A stretch of DNA of 15,413 bases from Campylobacteraceae bacterium (GTDB lineage: Bacteria; Campylobacterota; Campylobacteria; Campylobacterales; Sulfurospirillaceae). A model generated the notes under the pieces. The model was not told the DNA's origin, did not search any database, and worked only from the letters and a program-made list of their open reading frames with translations. Numbering within the stretch: the stretch's first letter is position 1; each line of letters opens with the position of its first letter. Location of the stretch: positions 1 to 15,413 of the forward strand of contig JALUMJ010000184.1 in NCBI GenBank assembly GCA_027040375.1, written 5' to 3'. The position numbers and the translations under genes are program-made. Positions 1 to 6,942 of the stretch are shown one piece after another.

Positions 1-549
1 AACCAAAGAGGGGGATTTTGCTTGGATTGTCTTAAGCAGTATTTCACTATATATATCTTTGTAAAGCCCTGTATCACTAACTGCCAAAGCACCCATAGTT
101 TCTCCATGGTATGAGTTTTGCAAAGAAACGAAAAGAGGTCGGATTTCACCTCTGTTTTTAAAATATTGAAAAGACATCTTTAGTGATATTTCTATGGCAC
201 TTGAACCATTGTCGGCAAAAAAAACTTTTTTCAAAGGTTTGGGAGTGAGGGCAACCAGTCTTCTTGCTAAATCAATCGCGGGTTTATGGGTGAAGCCTGC
301 AAATATAACATGTTCGAGTTTTTTGATTTGTTTTTTGATTTTTGAATTTATATACTTATTGCTATGCCCAAAAATATTTACCCACCAACTGCTGATGCAA
401 TCAAGATAAATATTTCCATCAAAATCATATATATAAGCACCCTTTCCTTTTTTTATCGGCACCAAAGGTATCTTTTCGTGGTCTTTCATCTGTGAACATG
501 GGTGAAATATATACCTTAAATCTTCTTTCATAAGTTTTTCGTTGCTCAT
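1..549 (-). CDS. bioA: Adenosylmethionine-8-amino-7-oxononanoate aminotransferase, N-terminal part (cut by window edge)
   Basis: BioA transfers the amino group of S-adenosylmethionine to KAPA, giving DAPA in biotin synthesis, with pyridoxal phosphate as cofactor in the cytoplasm. The minus strand reads open for 183 residues from the ATG at 547-549 to base 1; the catalytic-lysine half lies outside the window. BioA hallmarks visible are the substrate-side SSWW (residues 53-56), the DNGSSAIE phosphate-binding stretch (113-120) and SYHGE (146-150), whose Tyr-His-Gly stacks on the cofactor ring in this fold. An AAGGA ribosome site lies about 8 bases before the ATG. It diverges from the ppiD-ftsA-ftsZ cluster across a 91-base gap holding a good TATAAT box. 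Other class III aminotransferases share the fold, but the SSWW motif favours BioA. No frameshift is seen. Confidence 0.9.
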   Translation of the reverse strand, partial: MSNEKLMKEDLRYIFHPCSQMKDHEKIPLVPIKKGKGAYIYDFDGNIYLDCISSWWVNIFGHSNKYINSKIKKQIKKLEHVIFAGFTHKPAIDLARRLVALTPKPLKKVFFADNGSSAIEISLKMSFQYFKNRGEIRPLFVSLQNSYHGETMGALAVSDTGLYKDIYSEILLKTIQAKSPSLV

Positions 550-584
550 AGCTCTTGTCCTTAGCGATATTTAATAACATTAAA

Positions 585-598
585 GGTAGAATTATACC
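585..598. promoter_or_regulatory. Quasi-palindromic divergent -10 region between bioA and ppiD
   Basis: The 14 bases fit GGTA-n-AATT-n-TACC, a palindrome with only one mismatched pair. Read on the minus strand it gives a perfect TATAAT (591-596) placed to drive bioA with a leader of about 35 bases. Read on the plus strand it gives TAGAAT (587-592) placed to drive ppiD. The minus-strand box is convincing; the plus-strand use is inference. Confidence 0.55.
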
Positions 599-640
599 AA
601 AATTTTAGGCACTCACTCGGGTGTCAATCGAAGGAAAAAA

Positions 641-2107
641 ATGATTACTTGGATGCAACATCACAATAAGTATTTGGTTATAACTATTTGGGTCGCAACT
701 TTTGCGTTTATAGGCGCTGGTTTTGTCGGCTGGGGAGCATATGATTTAAATACAGATAGGGCAACATCTGTTGCAAAAGTTGGAGATAGAAGCGTTAGTG
801 TTTCTGAATTTCAACAAGCTTATGCAAACACTTATAGCTATTACAATCGACAACTAGGTGGAAGACTGACTAAAGAAGCCGCCAATAAAATGGGTTTAGA
901 AAAAATCGTAATGCAAAATATCATAAATGAAACTTTGTTATTAGATTTTGCGGATAGCCTTGGGCTTAGCGTTCTTGATAGCGATATAAAAGACCAGCTT
1001 AAAAACAATAAGGATTTTCAAGTAAATGGAGTTTTTAATATAAATAGATATTATAGTTTATTGAAAAATCAAAGTATCGCTCCAAAAGAATATGAATTAG
1101 GATTAAAAAAAGAGTTGCTTTTAAATAAATTGCAATCTGTACTAAAACTTCCTGTTAGCAAAAGAGAGATAGAAGTTTTCACATCTTCACTTTTTATGCA
1201 AGATAAATTGATGGTAGGAAGAATCACCATTGACCCCTCTTCCATATCAATTAATGCTAAAGATATAAAGAAATTTTGGGAAAGCACCAAGGATAATTAC
1301 AAGACAAAAAAACAATATCTCTTGGACACTATAAAGATTGGGTTAAATAGTGGTTGGGTTAAAGATGATAAATTAAAGAAATTTTGGGAAAAAAACAAAT
1401 ACAATTACAAAGATAAAGATGGCAAAATTCTTAGTTTTGAAGATGCAAAAAGTAATGTAACTATAGATTTTAAACTTAAAAACAGCAAAAAAACAGCACT
1501 AAAAACTTATCTTAAATTTAAAAAAGGAGAAATCAAAGCCACGGGTAAGCTAACAATCAACGATGATGACAGTATCTTCCCTGTAAAAAAATTAAGACTA
1601 GCAAACAAAGGTCAAGTTTTAAAACCAATAGCTAGAAAAGATGGATATTTGATTGTTAAAGTTACAAGCGTTTTATTACCAAGAACTATGACATTTGACG
1701 AAGCAGAACCTTTTGTTTTAAGTAAATTTAACAAACATGAAACACTGAATACCTTAAAGAAAAAAGCTGAAGCAAGATTAAGTCTATTTAATGGAACAAA
1801 TATTGGGTTTGTAACAAGAGATTCCCTTAAGAAAATAAATGGTCTTAGCGATGCTCAAAGTTCACAAATGATAAACTATATATTTGACAATAAAGAGTTG
1901 AAAGGTTACAAAATATTTGGCAATAGTGCGATTTTATATAAGGTTATGGAACAAAAGTTGCTTAATCCAGATAAGTTTAAAACTTATAAAGATTTGATTA
2001 TAAAAAGTATCACTACAAATAAAGCTGGTGAGATAAATCAAAACTTATTGATAAAATTAAGAAATATCTATAAAGTTGAACAGTATTACAAGGGAAAAGG
2101 AAAGTAA
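641..2107 (+). CDS. PpiD/SurA-type periplasmic chaperone, membrane anchored
   Basis: This is a 488-residue inner-membrane-anchored periplasmic folding factor of the PpiD/SurA_N family, the counterpart of the gene found before ftsA in Campylobacter. It has a short cytoplasmic N-terminus, one membrane segment (about 11-33, rich in Ile/Phe/Gly), then a SurA-like helical chaperone region (about 45-210). Family members help newly exported proteins fold. A convincing parvulin isomerase domain is not visible: only a GQVLKPIARKDGYLIVKV stretch near residues 322-340 resembles the last strand of that fold, and the usual His-containing first strand is missing. A tandem KKFWE...NYK motif occurs twice, 36 residues apart. 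The ATG is preceded by AAGGA at 631-635. The stop codon abuts the ftsA start, so the genes are probably co-transcribed. It is annotated as a peptidylprolyl isomerase by homology only. Confidence 0.82.
   Translation: MITWMQHHNKYLVITIWVATFAFIGAGFVGWGAYDLNTDRATSVAKVGDRSVSVSEFQQAYANTYSYYNRQLGGRLTKEAANKMGLEKIVMQNIINETLLLDFADSLGLSVLDSDIKDQLKNNKDFQVNGVFNINRYYSLLKNQSIAPKEYELGLKKELLLNKLQSVLKLPVSKREIEVFTSSLFMQDKLMVGRITIDPSSISINAKDIKKFWESTKDNYKTKKQYLLDTIKIGLNSGWVKDDKLKKFWEKNKYNYKDKDGKILSFEDAKSNVTIDFKLKNSKKTALKTYLKFKKGEIKATGKLTINDDDSIFPVKKLRLANKGQVLKPIARKDGYLIVKVTSVLLPRTMTFDEAEPFVLSKFNKHETLNTLKKKAEARLSLFNGTNIGFVTRDSLKKINGLSDAQSSQMINYIFDNKELKGYKIFGNSAILYKVMEQKLLNPDKFKTYKDLIIKSITTNKAGEINQNLLIKLRNIYKVEQYYKGKGK
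1266..1391 (+). repeat. Internal duplication in the ppiD-like gene
   Basis: The same 18 bases (taaagaaattttgggaaa) occur at 1266-1283 and 1374-1391, exactly 108 bases (36 codons) apart and in frame. Both encode KKFWE followed by a similar Lys/Asn/Tyr-rich stretch ending in NYK. The repeat unit therefore lies inside the coding sequence and duplicates a short helical segment just after the chaperone region. Confidence 0.7.
2097..2101 (+). promoter_or_regulatory. Ribosome binding site deciding the ftsA TTG start
   Basis: AAGGA lies inside the last codons of the ppiD-like gene, six bases before the TTG at 2108. No ATG lies nearby in frame, and the protein from this TTG begins directly with the expected FtsA first strand, so the TTG start is preferred. 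Confidence 0.7.
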
Positions 2108-3499
2108 TTGAGCACTACAATACTTGGTATCGATATCGGATCTACTAAAATTTGTGCAATTATTGCAGAAAAAAATAGTAATGGAGATATAAAAATCTTA
2201 GGAGCTGGGGTTGCAAAATCTCAGGGCTTGAAGAAGGGTATCATAACCAATATAGAACTTGCATCAAATTCCATAAAAAATGCTCTAACAGACGCAAAAA
2301 GAGTTGCGGGAACCAAATACGAAAATGTTATAGTGTCGATTTCAGGAGCTTACACAAAAAGCGTACAAAGTACTGGAGTTGTAAATGTTCCAACTCATGA
2401 TATAGGCATAAAAGAGATAAATAGAGCCATGAAGATGGCTGACCATAATGCAAATATACCTAGTGAATATGAAAAACTGCACATACTTCCATACAACTTT
2501 AAAGTTGATGGACAAGAGAGTATAGAAGACCCTCTTGGGATGAACGGCTCAAGACTTGAAGTGCAAGTACATATAGTAACTGTGCAAAAATCATCACTTA
2601 GTAACCTAGAAAAAGCTGTCAAACTAGCTGGAGTTAAGATTGACAATATCGTTCTTGCAGGTTATGCCTCAGCAATAGCTGTTGCAAACGAAGACGAGAG
2701 AGAACTTGGTGTTGTCGTTATAGATATAGGAGGAGCAACTTGCAATATGATTATACACGCTGGAAATTCAGTAAGGTACAATGATTTTCTAGGTGTCGGC
2801 TCAAACAATATAACAAATGACCTCTCAACTGCTCTTCATACTCCAATAAATGCTGCTGAAAAAATGAAGATTAATTATGGTTCTTTAGGTAGCAATTCTT
2901 CAGAATTGATAGAATTGCCTATCATAGGTGATGATGGCTCAACTCATGAAGTCTCCTTGGATATTGTGTCAAATGTTATATATGTAAGGGTTGAGGAAAC
3001 GCTAATGATATTGGCTAAAATGCTTGAAGATAGTGGATTTAAAGACCAAGTTGGCGCAGGAGTTGTACTTACAGGTGGGCTTACAAAAATTGAAGGCATA
3101 AGAGATTTAGCCTCTGTTATATTTGATAATCTTCCCTCAAGAGTTGCAAAACCAAGAGAAATGGATGGACTATTTGAAACCCTAAGAGACCCTAGTTACT
3201 CATCTGCTATCGGATTAGTACTATATGGTGGCGGTTATTTTACTCCATATGAAATAGATTCAAATAAAAATTTAAGATATAAAAATGAAACTCTAGAGTT
3301 TCCAACGCACAACCAAGCACAATTTGATAAGACAAACGACATAGATGATATATTAGAAGAAGGCATAGAAATAGTAAAGCAAGGCGACAAGATATTGAGC
3401 ACGAAAGATAAATTGGCAAATATAGCAGATATAAATGACAAAAATGACAAAAATGGTTTCTTTGCTAATTTATGGAACCGACTAACACAATTATTTTAA
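2108..3499 (+). CDS. ftsA: Cell division protein FtsA
   Basis: FtsA is an actin-like ATPase that tethers FtsZ filaments to the inner membrane and recruits later division proteins. The 463 residues show the actin-fold motifs in order: GIDIGSTK (phosphate 1, residues 7-14), the SHS2-type 1C insertion (about 85-165), VIDIGGAT (phosphate 2, about 204-211) and TGGLTKIEG (adenosine loop, about 322-330). A charged, poorly conserved linker (about 385-447) leads to an amphipathic C-terminal helix, FFANLWNRLTQLF, the membrane-targeting sequence. The linker contains a small tandem repeat encoding NDKNDKN. Translation starts at a TTG directly after the upstream stop codon, with AAGGA six bases away, suggesting coupling to the ppiD-like gene. 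ftsZ follows after 12 bases. The family is not in doubt. Confidence 0.96.
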   Translation: MSTTILGIDIGSTKICAIIAEKNSNGDIKILGAGVAKSQGLKKGIITNIELASNSIKNALTDAKRVAGTKYENVIVSISGAYTKSVQSTGVVNVPTHDIGIKEINRAMKMADHNANIPSEYEKLHILPYNFKVDGQESIEDPLGMNGSRLEVQVHIVTVQKSSLSNLEKAVKLAGVKIDNIVLAGYASAIAVANEDERELGVVVIDIGGATCNMIIHAGNSVRYNDFLGVGSNNITNDLSTALHTPINAAEKMKINYGSLGSNSSELIELPIIGDDGSTHEVSLDIVSNVIYVRVEETLMILAKMLEDSGFKDQVGAGVVLTGGLTKIEGIRDLASVIFDNLPSRVAKPREMDGLFETLRDPSYSSAIGLVLYGGGYFTPYEIDSNKNLRYKNETLEFPTHNQAQFDKTNDIDDILEEGIEIVKQGDKILSTKDKLANIADINDKNDKNGFFANLWNRLTQLF

Positions 3500-3511
3500 G
3501 GGAGTAAGCAC

Positions 3512-4630
3512 ATGAGTGGCTTTAGCATTGAAGAATCAAAATATACTTACGGAGCAAAGATAAAAGTTATAGGTGTCGGTGGTGGTGGTGGAAACATGGT
3601 TAACCACATGATTGCTGAGGGCATCAAGGGAATCGACCTTATAGTTGCCAACACAGACGCTCAAGCATTAGAATACTCAAATGCAACCACAAAGATACAA
3701 CTTGGTGAAAAAAAGACAAAAGGTCTTGGAGCTGGTATGATCCCTGAAGTTGGCAAAGAATCAGCATTGGAAAGCTATGAAGAGATAAAATGTGCTTTAG
3801 AAAATGCTGATATTGTATTTATAGCTTCAGGTTTTGGTGGTGGAACAGGAACAGGTGCAGCACCAGTAATCGCACAAGCCGCAAAAGAGATAGGTGCACT
3901 CACAGTATCTGTCGTTACAAAACCATTTATGTTTGAAGGCAGAAAAAGATCAAAATTAGCACAAAATGGTATAAATGAACTCAAAAAAGAGAGTGATTCT
4001 ATCGTAGTGATTCCAAACGACAAGCTTCTTTCTATAGTTGATAAGAAATTGGGCATAAAAGACAGTTTTAAGATAGTTGATGATGTGCTTAGTCGTGCGG
4101 TAGGTGGCATGAGCTTAGTGGTTCTATCATCTGGTAATAGCGATATAAACCTAGACTTTGCTGATGTTCAAACTGTTATGAGCCATAGAGGTATGGCACT
4201 TATGGGTGTTGGCACAAGCCAAGGCGAAGGGGCAGCAGCAGAAGCCATCAAAAATGCTATCGAATCACCACTTCTTGACAATATGTCTATAGATGGAGCT
4301 CTTGGCGTTCTTGTTCATTTTCATATACCACCTTCTTGTCCTATAACAGATATTAGTGATGCTATGGAGATAGTATATAACAGTGCAGACGAAGATGCCG
4401 ATGTAATCTTTGGTACAACAACAGATGATGCGATGGACGCAGATGAAGCAAAAGTGACGATAGTAGCAACTGGATTTGAAAATAAGTTAAAAACAGAAGA
4501 TATACAAACAGAAGTAAATCAAACTTCCATAAGAGAAAGAATGATGAATATGAAAAAGGTAGTTGGTGGATATGAGGAACAAGATGATTATCTTGATATC
4601 CCCACATTTATGCGAAACCAGATGGATTAA
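3512..4630 (+). CDS. ftsZ: Cell division protein FtsZ
   Basis: FtsZ is the tubulin-like GTPase that polymerises into the division ring at midcell. The 372-residue protein has the N-terminal glycine-rich nucleotide loop (five glycines near residues 24-28), the tubulin signature GGGTGTG (109-115) and the catalytic T7 loop NLDFAD (213-218) that completes GTP hydrolysis in the neighbouring subunit. A variable linker (about 320-355) leads to the C-terminal tail peptide DYLDIPTFMRNQ, the docking site for FtsA and other partners, very similar to the E. coli version. AAGGGAG (3498-3504) overlaps the ftsA stop codon seven bases before the ATG. ftsZ ends the division cluster; no strong hairpin terminator follows it. 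Length and motifs are typical. Confidence 0.98.
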   Translation: MSGFSIEESKYTYGAKIKVIGVGGGGGNMVNHMIAEGIKGIDLIVANTDAQALEYSNATTKIQLGEKKTKGLGAGMIPEVGKESALESYEEIKCALENADIVFIASGFGGGTGTGAAPVIAQAAKEIGALTVSVVTKPFMFEGRKRSKLAQNGINELKKESDSIVVIPNDKLLSIVDKKLGIKDSFKIVDDVLSRAVGGMSLVVLSSGNSDINLDFADVQTVMSHRGMALMGVGTSQGEGAAAEAIKNAIESPLLDNMSIDGALGVLVHFHIPPSCPITDISDAMEIVYNSADEDADVIFGTTTDDAMDADEAKVTIVATGFENKLKTEDIQTEVNQTSIRERMMNMKKVVGGYEEQDDYLDIPTFMRNQMD

Positions 4631-4702
4631 TGCTATGCCTTCAAGAACTTAAATAAGGTTAAAAGTCAAACTATATTTCATACTTTCAAATAAGTATAAA
4701 TA

Positions 4703-4711
4703 TGCTATAAT
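4703..4711 (+). promoter_or_regulatory. Extended -10 promoter for the AAA/DUF4143 ATPase gene
   Basis: TGCTATAAT is a perfect extended -10 element. TTTCAA at 4684-4689 is a weak -35 with 16-base spacing. Transcription would begin near 4718, leaving a leader of about 18 bases before the ATG at 4736. The gene is therefore probably expressed separately from ftsZ. Confidence 0.65.
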
Positions 4712-4734
4712 TATCCCTATAGAAAAGGATAATT
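4709..4734. repeat. Perfect inverted repeat over the -10/ribosome-site region
   Basis: AATTATCC (4709-4716) and GGATAATT (4727-4734) are perfect 8-base inverted arms separated by 10 bases. The left arm overlaps the end of the -10 box and the probable start point; the right arm overlaps the AAGGA ribosome site. Because the left arm is mostly upstream of the expected transcript start, a protein-binding operator is more likely than an RNA hairpin. Chance occurrence in AT-rich DNA is possible. Confidence 0.4.
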
Positions 4735-4735
4735 T

Positions 4736-6013
4736 ATGAAAGAAGTGTTTAAAAAACTCATTGTTGATTTTATACAAAGAGATATAAAAGGGATTATGCC
4801 AAGAGATTATCAGATACCTTTGGAATCTAAAAAGATTATATCTCTTATAGGTGTAAGAAGAAGTGGGAAAAGTTCGCTTTTATTTGACACCATAAACAAA
4901 CTCCGTCAAAAAACTAGCCCAGATAATATCATCTATATCAATTTTGAAGATGATAGACTCTATCCTCTTGAACTAAAACATCTTGATTTGATTTTAGAGG
5001 GCTATTTTGAGTTGTATCCACATAAAACTGATGAAAAAATATATCTATTCTTGGATGAAGTACAAGTTGTTGACGGCTGGGAGAGATATGTTAGAAGAGT
5101 GTATGATAGTTTTGATATCGCCATCTATATAACAGGCTCAAGCTCAAAGCTACTCTCATCTGAAATCGCTACAAGTCTTAGAGGTAGAAGCATAACTTAT
5201 GAGATTTTTCCTTTCTCTTTTAGAGAATATCTAGGATACAAAGATATCGATATAAATCTACACTCCACAAAATCATTAGGTTTCATAAAACACTCTCTTC
5301 TAAGTTACCTGATAGACGGGGGATTTGCTGAGACTATCGATGAAGACAAGATGATCTCAAGAAAGATACTGAGTGATTATTTGAAACTCATTGTATATAA
5401 AGATATTGTCGATAGATACAATGTCAAGAACAGAAGCTTACTAAAACATCTCACGAAATATTGTTTTACAAATATCGCTACACTCATTAGCTTTACAAAG
5501 CTCTATAATGAATTTAAATCACAAGGTTTTAAGCTTTCCAAAGATACTGTTTTTGAGTATAATTCACATCTTGAAGATGCTTATGCTCTTTTTGGCGTAC
5601 CCATATATCGAAATTCTGTCAAAGATGAACAGAGAAATCCTAAAAAGATTTACGCTATAGATAATGGATTTAAAAAGATTTATGATTATGCTATCGGTGA
5701 GGATTTTAGCAAGCTTTACGAAAATGTTGTTTTTTTACATCTAAGAAGACAGACGAAAGAGGTTTACTATTTTAAGCAAAAACAAGAGGTTGATTTTTAT
5801 ACAAAGATAGACGGTAAGCAGGCTTTGGTCAATGTAAGTTATGACTTAAAAAATGACAAAACAAAACAAAGAGAGGTAAAAGGTCTTTTTGAGGCTATGG
5901 AATATTTTCATCTTGATAAATCTTATCTTATCACAAAAGATGAAGAGAGTGAAGTCGTAGTTGATGGCAAAAAGATAGTTATCTTACCACTTTATAAATA
6001 TTTGCTTGTTTAA
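4736..6013 (+). CDS. AAA_14/DUF4143-family ATPase of unknown role
   Basis: This 425-residue protein belongs to the widespread family with an N-terminal AAA_14 ATPase domain and a C-terminal DUF4143 domain. Visible are Walker A GVRRSGKSS (39-47), Walker B YLFLDE (103-108), a TGSSS sensor-like stretch (133-137) and the family's LRGR (148-151). A helical region (about 200-290) precedes the DUF4143 part with YAIDNGF, ENVVFLHLRR and QEVDFY, the last resembling the restriction-endonuclease-like fold. The usual Lys of an active nuclease is replaced in VNVSYDL, as in many family members, so nuclease activity is doubtful. The family's cellular role is not established. The gene has its own extended -10 promoter, an inverted repeat over its start, and AAGGA six bases before the ATG. 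It interrupts housekeeping genes and is probably lineage-variable cargo. Confidence 0.85.
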   Translation: MKEVFKKLIVDFIQRDIKGIMPRDYQIPLESKKIISLIGVRRSGKSSLLFDTINKLRQKTSPDNIIYINFEDDRLYPLELKHLDLILEGYFELYPHKTDEKIYLFLDEVQVVDGWERYVRRVYDSFDIAIYITGSSSKLLSSEIATSLRGRSITYEIFPFSFREYLGYKDIDINLHSTKSLGFIKHSLLSYLIDGGFAETIDEDKMISRKILSDYLKLIVYKDIVDRYNVKNRSLLKHLTKYCFTNIATLISFTKLYNEFKSQGFKLSKDTVFEYNSHLEDAYALFGVPIYRNSVKDEQRNPKKIYAIDNGFKKIYDYAIGEDFSKLYENVVFLHLRRQTKEVYYFKQKQEVDFYTKIDGKQALVNVSYDLKNDKTKQREVKGLFEAMEYFHLDKSYLITKDEESEVVVDGKKIVILPLYKYLLV

Positions 6014-6093
6014 TTTTTTGCTTCCCATTAGCCTTTTCTAGCACTTTCAACTCTTATAAGTCTAATGTTATTTTTTAAATTTGTTATCTGTTT

Positions 6094-6942
6094 CTAAATA
6101 GCTCCTTTGTATTTTTGATTGATAACAAAACCCCTATCAATTCCTGCTAAATCTTTGTAAAACTCAGCCTTTAAGTTATAGTTTTTTAGGTGATTTGTTA
6201 TCTTTTCTTTTTGGTCATATCCCATCTCACAAGCTAAAATACTCACTCTTTTTTTGATGGCAATATCTATGATTTGCTTTAAAATTTCATCTCCTTTTTC
6301 TCCTCCAAAAAGTGCTAAATCAGGCTCATATGAGAGATTTTTTTCTAATTTTTCATCTTTTTTTATGTATGGAGGGTTTGAGACAATGACATCTATATCT
6401 TGATTTACGCCATCAAATAAATTACAATTTATAAACTTTATTTTCTCTAACACTCCTTGCTCTTTAGCATTTATCTTGGCGACTTCAAGTGCATCTTTTG
6501 ATATGTCAGTAGCTATGATTTTAGCGTTTGGCAAAAGCAAAGCAAGCATAATAGAGATAATCCCACTTCCTGTTCCTATTTCAGCGATAGTTGGGCTTTT
6601 CAAATCCTTACATGTACAGATAACTTTATCTATCAATATCTCAGTTTCAGGTCTTGGTATCAAAACCCGCTCATCTGTATAAAAATCTTTTCCATAAAAT
6701 GATGTTCGCTGTATGATATACTCTAAGGGATATTCGGCTTCTCTTTTTTTTATAAATTCTTCAAAATCTTTTGGAACCTCTATAATCTTGTCATCGTGGC
6801 TTATAAGCCAAATATCGCTTACATGTAAAGAGTGAGCAAGCAAGGTTGAAGCCTCTTTTCTAGGGCTTCTAGCCACTTTTCTTAAACGATTTGCACTCTT
6901 GGTAAGTATCTCTTTTATGCTGGGCAAGACTCTTCCATACAC
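6094..6942 (-). CDS. prmC: Release factor glutamine methyltransferase PrmC (HemK)
   Basis: PrmC uses S-adenosylmethionine to methylate the glutamine of the GGQ motif in peptide release factors RF1 and RF2, aiding translation termination. The N-terminal helical domain that holds the release factor includes the family-typical SPRKEASTLLAHSL (26-39). The Rossmann methyltransferase domain has IPRPETE (95-101), the cofactor loop EIGTGSG (121-127) and the catalytic NPPY (189-192). The 282-residue reading starts at a GTG (6940-6942) with a poor ribosome site. A TTG at 6925-6927 (277 residues) has GGAAGAG close upstream and may be the real start. Either start overlaps the end of the M48 protease gene (28 or 13 bases), so translation is probably coupled. 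Confidence 0.92.
   Translation of the reverse strand: MYGRVLPSIKEILTKSANRLRKVARSPRKEASTLLAHSLHVSDIWLISHDDKIIEVPKDFEEFIKKREAEYPLEYIIQRTSFYGKDFYTDERVLIPRPETEILIDKVICTCKDLKSPTIAEIGTGSGIISIMLALLLPNAKIIATDISKDALEVAKINAKEQGVLEKIKFINCNLFDGVNQDIDVIVSNPPYIKKDEKLEKNLSYEPDLALFGGEKGDEILKQIIDIAIKKRVSILACEMGYDQKEKITNHLKNYNLKAEFYKDLAGIDRGFVINQKYKGAI

Noticed and set aside
622..627. A perfect TTGACA on the minus strand upstream of bioA, as a possible -35 box.
   Set aside because: It lies 25 bases from the TATAAT box, far from the 16-18 optimum, and no good -10 box sits at the right distance.
611..628. Possible operator-like symmetry (CAC...GTG) upstream of ppiD.
   Set aside because: Only five of nine pairs match; not distinguishable from chance.
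3436..3453. Tandem 9-base repeat (tgacaaaaa twice) near the ftsA 3' end.
   Set aside because: Only two units, inside the variable linker-coding region; ordinary slippage in AT-rich coding DNA.
4362..4607. Open frame of 81 codons antisense to ftsZ.
   Set aside because: It is a shadow of ftsZ codon use, rich in Leu/His/Ser, with no ribosome site or family resemblance; similar antisense and out-of-phase frames across the window were dismissed for the same reason.
6026..6076. CATTAG / CTAATG arms followed by a T-rich run in the gap between the AAA ATPase gene and prmC, resembling a terminator.
   Set aside because: The stem is only six AT-rich pairs with a 30-base loop; extending it with ACTT/AAGT needs an 11-base bulge. 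Too weak to call.
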